Of a stretch of DNA of 64,000 bases, positions 42,570-51,665 are shown piece by piece. Numbering within the stretch: position 1 is the stretch's first letter; each line of letters begins with the position of its first letter. This stretch comes from GCA-2683825 sp965662355 (GTDB lineage: Bacteria > Planctomycetota > UBA1135 > GCA-002686595). The DNA lies in assembly GCA_965662355.1 (NCBI GenBank), contig CBFIHP010000011.1, forward strand, positions 1 to 64,000. The letters are read 5' to 3'. Below the pieces are notes generated by a model. The model was not told where the DNA came from. It did no database searches and worked only from the letters and a program-made list of their open reading frames with translations. A program made the position numbers and the translations under genes.

Positions 42570-43838
42570 TTGCACATAGCCATCATCGGAAACGGAGTCA
42601 CCGGCATCACCGCGGCCTTGAGAATCCGGGAACGCCAACCGGATTGGCGTATCACGGTCATCTCCGGTGAATCGAAGTACCACTACTCGCGCCCGGCACT
42701 CATGTACATATTCATGGGGCACATGCGCTATGAGGACACGAAGCCCTACGAGGATCACTTCTGGGACGAAAAGCGTCTAAACCTCGTGCGCGCCTGGGTG
42801 ACCAAGATCGACACCCAGGCGAAGCGTCTCGAACTGCATGACAGGGAAGCGCTTTCCTACGACAAACTCCTGATCGCCAGCGGGTCGCAGTCCAACAAGT
42901 TCGGATGGCCCGGCCAGGATCTCGACGGCGTTCAAGGTCTGTGGGGCCTCTACGACTTGAAGCGGCTCTACGATACGGCAAAGCGCACGCGCCACGCCGT
43001 CATTGTGGGGGGTGGACTGATCGGTATCGAGCTGGCCGAGATGCTCCACTCGCGCGGCATCCATGTCGATTTCCTGGTCCGCGAGAGCTCGTACTGGAAC
43101 AACATCCTTCCCGCCGAGGAATCTGGCATGATCAACCAGACGATCCGCGAAGCGGGGCTCGGGCTCTTCCTGAAGACGGAGTTGAAGGAGATCGTCGATG
43201 ATGGCCAGGGAAGGGTGGCCGGAGTGATCACCAACGAGGATCGAATGATCGACTGCCAGATGGTCGGACTGACCGCAGGTGTCAGCCCCAACATCGAACT
43301 TGTGCGCGAGTCCCCCATCGAGACCGCCAGGGGCATCCTGGTCGATTGGCAATTGCGCTCTTCGGTCGAAGACGTCTACGCGGCGGGTGACTGTGCCGAA
43401 CTGGTCACCCCTGGGGACGACCGAAATGTCATTCAGCAGGTCTGGTACACAGGCAAGATGCAGGGACAGCTCGTTGCGGATTCCATCTGCGGTGAGACAT
43501 GCACTTACGACCCCGGACTGTGGTTCAACTCGGCCAAGTTTCTCGACCTCGAATACCAGACCTACGGCAAGGTGAACATGCGCGTTCCCGGCGAAAAGAA
43601 TCTCTTCTGGCGGCACCCAACAGAGATGATCGCCGTGCGCATCGTGCACCTCGAAGGAATCGTGATCGGCTTGAACCTCATGGGGCTGCGCTTCCGCCAC
43701 GAGGTTTGCGAACGCTGGTTGGTCGAAGAGCGCACTGTCGACTACGTGTTGGCGCACCTCGAAGAGGCCAACTTCGATCCAGAGTTCTTTCGCCGGCATG
43801 AACCCACCGTACGGCGTGCGTTGCAGGAGGCCCTTTGA
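42570..43838 (+). CDS. FAD-dependent pyridine nucleotide oxidoreductase
   Basis: Flavoprotein of 422 residues. The start is TTG at 42570, just ahead of the FAD-binding I-A-I-I-G-N-G-V-T-G-I-T-A fold, with GGAG six bases upstream; no ATG precedes this fold. The NAD(P) site is A-V-I-V-G-G-G-L-I-G-I-E-L-A-E near residue 147, and the FAD-closing motif is V-Y-A-A-G-D-C-A-E near 270. This is the pyridine nucleotide-disulfide oxidoreductase class II fold, close to the flavoprotein part of nitrite and ferredoxin reductases. No redox-active Cys pair is present. Its TGA overlaps the ATG of the polyferredoxin, so the pair may pass electrons between NAD(P)H and a membrane iron-sulfur protein. Confidence 0.88.
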   Translation: MHIAIIGNGVTGITAALRIRERQPDWRITVISGESKYHYSRPALMYIFMGHMRYEDTKPYEDHFWDEKRLNLVRAWVTKIDTQAKRLELHDREALSYDKLLIASGSQSNKFGWPGQDLDGVQGLWGLYDLKRLYDTAKRTRHAVIVGGGLIGIELAEMLHSRGIHVDFLVRESSYWNNILPAEESGMINQTIREAGLGLFLKTELKEIVDDGQGRVAGVITNEDRMIDCQMVGLTAGVSPNIELVRESPIETARGILVDWQLRSSVEDVYAAGDCAELVTPGDDRNVIQQVWYTGKMQGQLVADSICGETCTYDPGLWFNSAKFLDLEYQTYGKVNMRVPGEKNLFWRHPTEMIAVRIVHLEGIVIGLNLMGLRFRHEVCERWLVEERTVDYVLAHLEEANFDPEFFRRHEPTVRRALQEAL

Positions 43839-45352
43839 TGAACACTCCGACCGGGCACTACGACTTCGACGAGGAAGCCATCGGTTTCGGTGAACCCACG
43901 ACCCCCGAAGGGGTGCGACCGGAGGGCTCGCCGGCGGATCGCATGTCGTGGAGCGTACGCTTCGGTCTCGCCCTCGTGGCCGTCGGGTCGCTGTCCTTGG
44001 CCCTGCAAACCGCGGGCACGCTCGCGAGCGGAACCTGGGGCGGTTTGCTCTCGAGCTTCGGCCTTCTGGCCTTGGGTGGGGCGTGGACCTTCCACGCTCA
44101 GCTCCGTGGCACGACCCCGGGTATCAAGCACGACGGAACCTTCTTCAAGAGCCTCCTGGCCCGCGGCGCACTCGGCTGGATCGCCGGGATCGTGATGACC
44201 GGGCTCTACATACTCATCTACTGGTTTCCCGCCGTGCTCGGCGATCACGGCAACAGCGAACCGACCGGGCTCGTGGCCGTCGTCGACCCCCTGGCCCAGG
44301 TCATGACCGGTGGCGCCGCCTCGCGCTGGTTCCTGTACGGGGTGCTCTACAGCCTGGCCATCGCTGTCTTCGGCGTGCGCATGCTGATGAAGTACCGCCA
44401 CAACCGCTACCAGATGCTGCGCACGGGCTCGGTGGCCCTCTTCCAGCTGGCCTTCGCCTGGTACCTACCGAACCTGCTCGTCAAGCTGCAGAAGCCCTAC
44501 GTCGAGTTCAACGGCGTCTGGCCCCTGAAGCAGGACTATCTCTGGCCCAGCAAGGTGCAGGATCCGAACCACGGCTTTCTCAACGCCGGCGGCTTCGGGA
44601 CCTTCCTACTGGTCTTTGCCATCGCCGGGGTGATCGCCACCCCGATCCTGACGTACTTCTACGGCAAGCGCTGGTACTGCTCCTGGGTCTGCGGCTGCGG
44701 TGGCCTGGCCGAGACCCTTGGCGATCCGTGGCGCCAGCTGTCGAGCAAGTCAACGCGCGCCTGGAAGCTCGAACGCCTGACGATTCACAGCGTCCTGGTT
44801 CTCGTCGTGCTGACCACCGGCTTGCTCTGGTACGACTACGCCACCACGGGCAGCGTCTGGGGTAGCTGGTCGGGCAAGTACCGCGAGTGGTACGGCTTCT
44901 ACATCGGCGCCGTGTTTTCCGGAGTCGTCGGCGTCGGCTTCTATCCGCTACTCGGCAGCCGCGTCTGGTGCCGCTTCGGTTGTCCCCAGGCCGCCATTCT
45001 GGGCATCTTCCAGCGCTTCTTCTCACGCTTTCGCATCACGACCAACGGTGGCCAGTGTATGTCCTGCGGGAACTGCTCCACGTACTGTGAGATGGGTATC
45101 GACGTGCGTGCCTACGCGCAAAACTCCCAGAACATCGTGCGCGCCTCCTGCGTTGGTTGCGGCGTGTGCTCGGCCGTTTGCCCGCGCGGCGTCCTGAAGC
45201 TCGAAAACGGAGCCTTCAACGACCGCTTCCCCGGCGCCGACGAGCCCCTCATCGCCCTGCGCGATTCGTTCCGTGAGCCGAAGATCTACGGCTACACCCC
45301 CTGGCCCGCAGCCGACCAGCCCACAGGCTCCTGCGCCGAAAACCCCCGCTAG
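43838..45352 (+). CDS. NosR/NapH/CcoG-like membrane polyferredoxin
   Basis: Protein of 504 residues from ATG 43838, overlapping the upstream stop by one base (TGATG). Several membrane segments are seen in the first 380 residues, for example A-G-I-V-M-T-G-L-Y-I-L-I-Y-W near 120 and VLVVLTTGLLWYDY near 325. The Cys motifs of the NosR/NapH group are present: W-Y-C-S-W-V-C-G-C near 280 and V-W-C-R-F-G-C-P near 375. Two 4Fe-4S sites follow: CMSCGNCSTYCEMG and CVGCGVCSAVCPRG. Such proteins move electrons across or along the membrane. Pairing with an FAD oxidoreductase suggests NAD(P)H or quinol oxidation; the end acceptor is unknown. Confidence 0.9.
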   Translation: MNTPTGHYDFDEEAIGFGEPTTPEGVRPEGSPADRMSWSVRFGLALVAVGSLSLALQTAGTLASGTWGGLLSSFGLLALGGAWTFHAQLRGTTPGIKHDGTFFKSLLARGALGWIAGIVMTGLYILIYWFPAVLGDHGNSEPTGLVAVVDPLAQVMTGGAASRWFLYGVLYSLAIAVFGVRMLMKYRHNRYQMLRTGSVALFQLAFAWYLPNLLVKLQKPYVEFNGVWPLKQDYLWPSKVQDPNHGFLNAGGFGTFLLVFAIAGVIATPILTYFYGKRWYCSWVCGCGGLAETLGDPWRQLSSKSTRAWKLERLTIHSVLVLVVLTTGLLWYDYATTGSVWGSWSGKYREWYGFYIGAVFSGVVGVGFYPLLGSRVWCRFGCPQAAILGIFQRFFSRFRITTNGGQCMSCGNCSTYCEMGIDVRAYAQNSQNIVRASCVGCGVCSAVCPRGVLKLENGAFNDRFPGADEPLIALRDSFREPKIYGYTPWPAADQPTGSCAENPR

Positions 45353-45373
45353 CTTTGGAGCAGCGCCAAGGCC

Positions 45374-46798
45374 CTACTTGCTAGCCCCACCGCGCAGGTC
45401 GTAACAAAGCAGCCGAGGCTCGAAGGCCGCATCCCCGAAACGCTCCCGCTTGTTCTGGCAAACGTACAGGAGCCCGTGACAAACGACCGGCGGGGTCCAC
45501 GTTTCTATCGCGTGGAAGAGCCGTGTGCGCGCCAGCACTTCGATCGAGTCTGGCTTGGCATCGATCCACAACAGCGCCCCATCATCACCCAGACAGAGCA
45601 GGTCGTCATCGACGGCGAGCATCGAGCCCTGTCCGATGCTGAGCGAGAACTCCTTTTGCTTGCCGTCGTCCGCAACGGTCTCGGTCCAGTCGATGTCCTT
45701 GCGAACGAGCTCTTCGCCGGTCTTCGGATCGAGGCACGTGAGGGCCCCGGCCCGGCCGGTGACACCGTCGATGGCCCAGATGTAGCCTTCGAGGACGAGC
45801 GGATTGGTGAACTCCAAGCCCATCCGGCTCTCCCAGCGTTGCGTGGCCTGCCCCTCTTCATCGATATCGAGGGCTACGGTTCCGGCGCCGTAGCCGTCGC
45901 TGAGGAGGATGAAATCGTCACCGAAGACCGGTGTGGCGCCAACCACCGAGAGTTCGCGCCGCGCGCGGAAGGCGAATTCGTGCTGGATCACACCGGTTCC
46001 TGGATTCAGCACCAGCAGCCCGCCGACCGGCGGGCGGGACTCTCCTCCCGCCAGGACGAAGAGCCGATCCTCCCCACCCAATGTGCCGACGACCGGCGAA
46101 GCACAGCTTGCACGCCACCCGTTGGAAGCACGCCACGTCTCCTTGCCGCTGACCGGATCCAGGCCGACCACCGTCGCTCCCTGCGCAGCACCGATTTGCA
46201 GAATCAGGAGCCCCGCATACAGCAACGGGCTGGAAACGACGCCAAAGAAGTCTTCATCGCTACCGAAGTCCGCGTGCGTGTCTCGCTCCCAGCGCAGCTT
46301 GCCGGTTTCCACGTCGAGGGCGACGAATCGTCCCTCGACACCGTGGACGAATACCGTGTCGCTTGCGATCAGAGGAGTCGCCCGCGGCCCACTGTTGCGG
46401 ATGAACTTGCCGCGATACTCACACGGGTAGCGGTGCTGCCAGAGAACTTGGCCCGTCAGCGCGTCGAGCGCTTCGATCACGGCCTCATTGTCGACACGGT
46501 GAGTATGAACGAGCCGCCCCTTCGCGATCGCCGGTCCCGCATACCCCGTACCACGACTCGTCGTCCATAGCGGCTTCCAAGCGCTCGGGGGGAGGTCTCT
46601 CCGCAGTCCCGTCTCCATCGAGTGCCCGTCGCGGCGGGGCCCGAGGAATCCGGGCCAATCCTCCACGCGCGCCTCTGGCGCCAGGGGTCGCGGGCCCGGC
46701 GAGGGGGCGACATCCGGTGCCGGACTCTGGGGCGAAGTCGTTGATGCGAGGAGCGCAGTCAGGAGGATGGCCGCCGGACGGAAGGACAGCTGTTTCAT
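45374..46798 (-). CDS. Exported PQQ-type beta-propeller protein (second copy)
   Basis: Protein of 474 residues with a signal peptide (ILLTALLASTTS). It opens with D-W-P-G-F-L-G-P-R-R-D-G-H-S, a variant of the W-x-G-P opening, then propeller blades: ALDALTGQVLWQHRYPC near 108, LDVETGKLRWERD near 160, L-D-P-V-S-G-K-E-T-W near 210, CLDPKTGEELVRKD near 360. It is a paralogue of the protein at 30800-32137 with clearly diverged sequence. The PQQ cofactor site is not evident, so a structural or binding role is as likely as an enzymatic one. It converges on the polyferredoxin gene. Confidence 0.85.
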   Translation of the reverse strand: MKQLSFRPAAILLTALLASTTSPQSPAPDVAPSPGPRPLAPEARVEDWPGFLGPRRDGHSMETGLRRDLPPSAWKPLWTTSRGTGYAGPAIAKGRLVHTHRVDNEAVIEALDALTGQVLWQHRYPCEYRGKFIRNSGPRATPLIASDTVFVHGVEGRFVALDVETGKLRWERDTHADFGSDEDFFGVVSSPLLYAGLLILQIGAAQGATVVGLDPVSGKETWRASNGWRASCASPVVGTLGGEDRLFVLAGGESRPPVGGLLVLNPGTGVIQHEFAFRARRELSVVGATPVFGDDFILLSDGYGAGTVALDIDEEGQATQRWESRMGLEFTNPLVLEGYIWAIDGVTGRAGALTCLDPKTGEELVRKDIDWTETVADDGKQKEFSLSIGQGSMLAVDDDLLCLGDDGALLWIDAKPDSIEVLARTRLFHAIETWTPPVVCHGLLYVCQNKRERFGDAAFEPRLLCYDLRGGASK

Positions 46799-46811
46799 GC
46801 TCGGAAAGCCT

Positions 46812-47609
46812 CTACTTGACGCGAATCCAGAAGAGCTTCGGCCAGAGCTTTCCGGTCACGAAGATACGCTTCTCATCGGCATCGTAGGCGATCCCGTTCA
46901 ACACAGCATCCTGATCCTGGATATGCCTGGCATCGAAGATGCCGCTGAGATCGATCCAGCCGAGGAGGGTGCCCTTCTTGGGATCGATACGCGCGATGGC
47001 GAAGCTCTTCCAGACGTTCGCCCAGAGCTCGCCCTTGTAGGGACCGTTGGGGATGTACTCGAGCTCGTTGATCTGCAGTAGCTTTTTGTCACCCTCGCGC
47101 ACGCGCACCCGCCGCAGTTCCTTGAAGGTCCCGGGATCGCGATACGAGAGCAGGTCCGAGCCGTTGCTCATGATGAGCTGTGTCCCATCGGAGGTGAGCC
47201 CCCAACCCTCGCCTTCGTAGTCGAAGGTGCCTTTAAACTCGAGGGTCTCGGCATCGTAGGTCCGACAAAGCCCCGAGGTCCAGGTCAGCTGGTAGAACAG
47301 CCCCCCGTGAAGCCCGAGCCCCTCGCCGAAGAACTGGCTCGGCATGTCGATCTGTTTCTCGATCTTGCCGGTTTTCAGCTCGACGCGCCGCAGGGACGAG
47401 GATCCATTGCGCCCGGTACTCTCGTACAGCTTGCCTGCGTGCCACAAAAGCCCCTGGGTATAGGCGCCCCCATCGTGGGGATAGGCCTTGACCACCTCGT
47501 AGCCGAGCACGCGGGGCGTACACCCGGAGAGTGCGAAGCTGACCCACAAACATGCTGCCACCCAACGCACCAGGGCGCTCTCTCGCACCGTTACGTGATT
47601 ACGTGCCAT
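46812..47609 (-). CDS. Glutamine cyclotransferase
   Basis: Protein of 265 residues from ATG 47609, with a lipoprotein-like signal (LWVSFALSGC). It matches the five-bladed glutaminyl-peptide cyclotransferase family, which converts N-terminal Gln to pyroglutamate: Y-P-H-D-G-G-A-Y-T-Q-G-L-L-W near residue 45, Y-E-S-T-G-R-N-G-S-S-S-L-R near 64, I-N-E-L-E-Y-I-P-N-G near 177, W-A-N-V-W-K-S-F-A-I-A-R-I-D-P near 190 and V-L-N-G-I-A-Y-D near 240. The catalytic Glu is expected in N-E-L-E. It lies 13 bases behind no other same-strand gene start, being upstream of the PQQ protein by 13 bases, and could share its transcript. It acts in the periplasm. Confidence 0.9.
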   Translation of the reverse strand: MARNHVTVRESALVRWVAACLWVSFALSGCTPRVLGYEVVKAYPHDGGAYTQGLLWHAGKLYESTGRNGSSSLRRVELKTGKIEKQIDMPSQFFGEGLGLHGGLFYQLTWTSGLCRTYDAETLEFKGTFDYEGEGWGLTSDGTQLIMSNGSDLLSYRDPGTFKELRRVRVREGDKKLLQINELEYIPNGPYKGELWANVWKSFAIARIDPKKGTLLGWIDLSGIFDARHIQDQDAVLNGIAYDADEKRIFVTGKLWPKLFWIRVK

Positions 47610-47653
47610 GGAATTCCTTGGGTACGCGTCATCCACGTGGATTCTAGCCGTGC

Positions 47654-48322
47654 CTAGAACCAGAGGCGAATGCCGACGTGGATACTGCTATCGAGCTCGT
47701 GATCCGCGCCACCCTCCAGGGTGACCTCGAAGAGCCGCCCCCCGATGTAGGCCCCGGCGAAGTCCGACAATTCGATCTCGAGTCGGGCGACGACATCCAG
47801 CAATTCATCGGCCTCCGAGGTCGTGGCGATGTCGGGAGCGAACGAAACCTCCCCCGTCAAGCGCAGGGGCCAGGGAGTGTCGAAGGCATAGTCCGCGTAT
47901 CCGGCGAGGGCCAGCCCATAGAAGTCCACATTGGGTTGATCGATGAAGCCTCCGTACAGTGCGGCGCCGACTCCGAGCCCCAGGGGCATGTCGGATCGCG
48001 GTTCACCGAAACGCATCATGCGCACGAGAAACGCTCCGTCGTCATCTTCGTTCCCCAGGACGCCGACGGTGGCGTAGCCCTTGCCATCGTTGAAGCGTCC
48101 GTAGTACGCGGCCCACACCGTGTCGAACGAATAGGCCAGCTCGAAGGCATGGGTTGGGCGGTGCCCGGCATGGGCGTAGAGGTCGTTCTGAAAGTAGCTC
48201 GCGGCTTCTGCGGGGGAAGACAGGGGCTCCAGGTCTTGAAGCGTCAGTGCATGTTCGGCCGAGCCATCGGCGGGGTCAGTGGAGCAGAGCGCCGACAGGA
48301 GGATTGCGTACAGGGGGCACAT
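47654..48322 (-). CDS. YfaZ-like outer membrane barrel protein
   Basis: Protein of 222 residues. The first 20 residues can be a short signal peptide (LYAILLSALCSTDPADG), and the start at ATG 48322 is the only candidate. The second half has alternating hydrophobic strands as in the YfaZ family of outer membrane proteins: LGLGVGAALYGGFIDQ near 113, FYGLALAGYADYAF near 135, L-T-G-E-V-S-F-A-P-D near 155, and the closing S-I-H-V-G-I-R-L-W-F with a terminal Phe, the signal read by the outer membrane assembly machine. YfaZ proteins are of unknown function and have been proposed as porins. The gene is 44 bases upstream of the cyclotransferase gene on the same strand. Confidence 0.65.
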   Translation of the reverse strand: MCPLYAILLSALCSTDPADGSAEHALTLQDLEPLSSPAEAASYFQNDLYAHAGHRPTHAFELAYSFDTVWAAYYGRFNDGKGYATVGVLGNEDDDGAFLVRMMRFGEPRSDMPLGLGVGAALYGGFIDQPNVDFYGLALAGYADYAFDTPWPLRLTGEVSFAPDIATTSEADELLDVVARLEIELSDFAGAYIGGRLFEVTLEGGADHELDSSIHVGIRLWF

Positions 48323-48641
48323 CGTGCTGGCGATCCTAGGTGACGCGACGAGCCGGATCTATGCGTCCCCGGAAGGAGTTTCGGGTCGCTTCGTAAAAAC
48401 AGTGGTCATTTCTTCCCCCCCCACCCAGGGTGCCTTCGAGAAACGCCCGGAAATCACGGCCGGCCACCCACGGCCCGGCTGAGTAAGGCATGAATAGAAG
48501 TGACGCGCTCGCTCCACTGCTTCGGAGCGCCGCGTCGATCGGAATCGCGGTTCCCCGGGGCTATCGAAACCCTGGTCTCCTCCTCGGTCGCCCTGGGGGC
48601 CATTCCGATTCCGGCAGCTGCCCTGCGGTCGTTCGACGCGG
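48323..48641. other. Intergenic region, nothing recognised
   Basis: 319 bases between two minus-strand genes. A forward frame of 51 codons from ATG 48490 to a TAG at 48643-48645 is open but has no family resemblance. No RNA gene or terminator with a T run is seen. Confidence 0.35.
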
Positions 48642-49676
48642 CTAGCGCAGTTGCTTTTGCAGCCGCAGCCCGATCTTCACCTGGTCCCACGTTGCCGCGC
48701 CGATCTCCACCAGGGTTTCCCCGAGAAAACGCCCCGAGGCCCGCTGAACAGAGAGCGCCCGGTTGAGTTCCTTGCGCTGGATGCAGCCCTGGCGCACGAG
48801 GATCTCGCCCAGTAGGAAATTCATCGCGCAGTTGAGGTACTCGCGACTGTCATTCTCCAGGGTCAGCTCCTGCAGAGTGCGCGGCCTTTGGGCCTGCGGC
48901 GGGGCCGAGTACTCAGGCAAGGGCTCATCGGAAAAGGCCGGCACCAGGTCTTCGTTCGGCTGCGGCTTCTGCGGGTGCTTGGCCTGCTCCTGTCGCTCCT
49001 GAGTCGACAGGTGCCGCTGGGCTTCCGCAGGGGGTGTCAACGGCCGCTGAACCGGCGCATGGGTGGGCGGGTGCTGAATTGGCTGGCGCTGAACTGGCGC
49101 TTGCTGCACGGGCCGTTGAACCGAAGTCTGCCCGCGAGCATTTGCAGGCGGGGTGTCACCCAGGCCATCTTGAATCCAAAGGGCATGGATGACTTGGTTT
49201 TCCGTTGCGAACCCCAGATCGACCAAACAGGCCCCTAGAGGACGCCGCGTCTTCAATTGCAGCCGCAGGCCTTCGCCGACGTCGTCGATGGACAGAACGC
49301 CAGCCTCGAGCAGGATCTGCCCCAGCAGGAGGGAAAAGGAGAGCCGGAGGTCTTCCGCCGGAAAACTCGCCACCACGCTCGTGGGCAGAACCGCCGGTTC
49401 CGGGATGGGCTCGGCCGCATCGAACTGGTCGATGGTCGCGACCAAACGAGCGACGACACCGAGAGCGTCCGAGGTCACGGCGGCTTCCACCGTGGCCATG
49501 AACTCCATCAGGAGTACGGCCGCATCGAGTCTGTCCATCCGATCTTTCGATGCCTGCGGACTCAAACGTTGCCGCAACGCCTTGAGCTCCTGCAGAACCG
49601 AGTTTCGCCGGGGCCGATCGCTGGGCAGAGTCTTGGCGATGCGCTCGGAGAGCGCTTTGATCGAGGACTGGTCCAT
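48642..49676 (-). CDS. Double MshEN-domain protein
   Basis: Cytosolic protein of 344 residues from ATG 49676; a TTG at 49703 is an alternative. It carries two MshEN-like units (the N-terminal domain of type II/IV pilus ATPases): L-L-G-Q-I-L-L-E-A-G-V-L near residue 120 with P-L-G-A-C-L-V-D-L-G-F-A-T, and L-L-G-E-I-L-V-R-Q-G-C-I near 280 with F-L-G-E-T-L-V-E-I-G-A-A-T. Each is a pair of the 22-residue L-G-x-x-L-x-x-x-G motifs. Between them is a 110-residue linker rich in Pro and Gln with repeats of P-V-Q-R. No ATPase domain is fused. MshEN domains are known to bind cyclic di-GMP, so this may be a c-di-GMP adaptor; that is inferred. Confidence 0.7.
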   Translation of the reverse strand: MDQSSIKALSERIAKTLPSDRPRRNSVLQELKALRQRLSPQASKDRMDRLDAAVLLMEFMATVEAAVTSDALGVVARLVATIDQFDAAEPIPEPAVLPTSVVASFPAEDLRLSFSLLLGQILLEAGVLSIDDVGEGLRLQLKTRRPLGACLVDLGFATENQVIHALWIQDGLGDTPPANARGQTSVQRPVQQAPVQRQPIQHPPTHAPVQRPLTPPAEAQRHLSTQERQEQAKHPQKPQPNEDLVPAFSDEPLPEYSAPPQAQRPRTLQELTLENDSREYLNCAMNFLLGEILVRQGCIQRKELNRALSVQRASGRFLGETLVEIGAATWDQVKIGLRLQKQLR

Positions 49677-49850
49677 CTTTGCGTGATTCGTTGAAGGGCG
49701 CAAGGCTCATCGACGGCCACTCAACAGATCTTGAGGGGGCTGGCACCGAATTCCTACCGGCCCATGGCCCAGGGATAGCCAGGTACGGTGATTCCTGTGG
49801 ATCCCTTCCACCCCGCTGTTCTGCAGCTGGTATCTTTTGAAACGAATAAC

Positions 49851-51401
49851 ATGAAACGCGTCCTACTCATCGACCCCCCCTGGTATCGCCTCTTCGGCTC
49901 GCTCTTGCCCCGTATCCCGATCGGCCCCGCCTACCTGGGCGCCGTTCTTGAGGCGGAAGGGCACGAAGTGAAGGTCTACATGGCCGACTTCGACGCCAAA
50001 CGTGCACGAAGCGGACAATATTTCTCACACCAAGATACGCTGACACAAACGCAGTCCTACCACGACACACTGGACGACCTCAGCGCTCCAGTCTGGGACG
50101 AAGTTCGCGAGGTCATGCGATCTTTTCGACCCGATGTGGTCGGCCTTTCCGTCATGACGGGCAAGTACGGCTCCGGGCTCAACATCGCCCGGATCACCAA
50201 GGCCTTGGCGAAGGAAGAAAACCGCGACATCAAGGTCATCATGGGTGGTCCCCACGTCTCTGCCATGCCCGAAGAGGTCGCCCGCGAGGACTGCGTGGAC
50301 GTCGCGTTCAAGAAAGAGGCCGAGATCTCGCTGGTCGCCTGGTTGAAGGTCGCCGACCGTCCCGAAGAATGGGGCAAGGTCCAGGGCCTGACCTTCACCA
50401 ACAGCTCTGGCGAGCTGGTCGACACGGGCGCCATGCCCTATGTCCAGGACCTCGACTCCCTGCCCATGCAGGCCAGGCACCTGGTGCACGAGCGCGACGC
50501 GTTTCCCAGTCATTCCTTCGGTTTCCTTTTCGCCTCGCGAGGATGCCCCTACGCTTGCAACTACTGCTCGTCCCACGACACGTGGAGCCGCAAGGTGCGC
50601 TACATCTCTCCGAAGCGCGTCGTGGACGAAATCGAACACTGCTATCACGAGTACGGCACACGCTTCTTCAGCTTCGAGGATGACGTCTTCCCTTTCCGCC
50701 CCGATCACGCACTTGGTGTTTGCGAGGAAATCTGCGAACGCCAACTCGAGATCGAATGGACCTGCGAAACGCGGGTCAATTCGATCACGCCGGAAATCGC
50801 CCAGGCGATCAAGCGCGCGGGCTGTGTCGAGGTGAAGCTGGGCGTCGAAACCGGCGACCAGGAGATCCTGAAGTGGATCAACAAGAGCGCGTCCCTCGAT
50901 CAGGCACGGATCGCCTCCGAACACCTGCACGCCGCCGGCGTCGATATCGGAACGTTCTTCATGGTCGGCTTTCCAGAGGACTCAGCGCGGACCATGCAGA
51001 AGTCGTTCGAATTCATGAAGAGCCTGCGGCCCGCGAACATCTGCTTCTCGAAAGCCACGCCCTACCCTGGCACCGAGCTCTACGAAATTTGCCTGACAGA
51101 AGGCCTCCTCAAACGCGGGCTCGACTGGAGCAACTTCTTTCACCAGAGCGACTCCATCCACATAATGAAGAACCTCTCCGTGGAGGAGTACCACAAGATC
51201 GCCGCAGGCATCTCCCGTGAAGTCGACCTCTACAATCAAAAGACCTGGGCCCGCAAGAACATGTCGAACCCGGTCCAGCTAGCCGGCAAGGCGGCCAAGT
51301 ATCTGGTTACCGACCCCAAGGCCTTCCTGCGCAAGTCCATCAGCTATCTCTTCAACCAGGGCATCGAAAGAGACCTGGGAACGACGAACGAAACCGGCTG
51401 A
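49851..51401 (+). CDS. B12-binding radical SAM enzyme
   Basis: Protein of 516 residues from ATG 49851. The N-terminal 150 residues form a cobalamin-binding Rossmann fold (L-L-I-D-P-P-W-Y, P-I-G-P-A-Y-L-G-A-V-L-E-A-E-G-H), without the DxHxxG signature, as in many members. The radical SAM motif is S-R-G-C-P-Y-A-C-N-Y-C (CxxxCxxC) near residue 225, followed by the F-E-D-D-V-F segment and C-V-E-V-K-L-G-V-E-T-G-D near 325, and F-M-V-G-F-P-E-D near 370. The family includes BchE-like and methyltransferase-type enzymes that act on unreactive carbons. Neighbours do not reveal a pathway. A strong intrinsic terminator follows. Confidence 0.9.
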   Translation: MKRVLLIDPPWYRLFGSLLPRIPIGPAYLGAVLEAEGHEVKVYMADFDAKRARSGQYFSHQDTLTQTQSYHDTLDDLSAPVWDEVREVMRSFRPDVVGLSVMTGKYGSGLNIARITKALAKEENRDIKVIMGGPHVSAMPEEVAREDCVDVAFKKEAEISLVAWLKVADRPEEWGKVQGLTFTNSSGELVDTGAMPYVQDLDSLPMQARHLVHERDAFPSHSFGFLFASRGCPYACNYCSSHDTWSRKVRYISPKRVVDEIEHCYHEYGTRFFSFEDDVFPFRPDHALGVCEEICERQLEIEWTCETRVNSITPEIAQAIKRAGCVEVKLGVETGDQEILKWINKSASLDQARIASEHLHAAGVDIGTFFMVGFPEDSARTMQKSFEFMKSLRPANICFSKATPYPGTELYEICLTEGLLKRGLDWSNFFHQSDSIHIMKNLSVEEYHKIAAGISREVDLYNQKTWARKNMSNPVQLAGKAAKYLVTDPKAFLRKSISYLFNQGIERDLGTTNETG

Positions 51402-51447
51402 GATCCAGAGAGATCCCCACAGGCGCCCTTGCGCGTCTCGAGAACAG

Positions 51448-51476
51448 AAAGGCCCGCTCCTTGGAGCGGGCCTTTT
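51448..51476 (+). terminator. Strong intrinsic terminator
   Basis: GGCCCGCT (51451-51458), loop CCTTGG, AGCGGGCC (51465-51472), preceded by AAA and followed by TTTTTT. It lies 50 bases behind the radical SAM gene. Confidence 0.9.
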
Positions 51477-51665
51477 TTCGTTTCATCCCTTGCCTATCAA
51501 CTTTGTCCTAGAGCAACTCTTTCGTTCGTGTTCGACAACTCCGGACAAATAGCGGGTTGGTACGCAATTCCCAGGCGCGGCCTGCACAGCAGGGTACGGT
51601 TCCTCTGGCGTCTCTTATTCCCATCCATCATTGGGATGCCTGACCTTCTACCCAAAATAGCTGCA

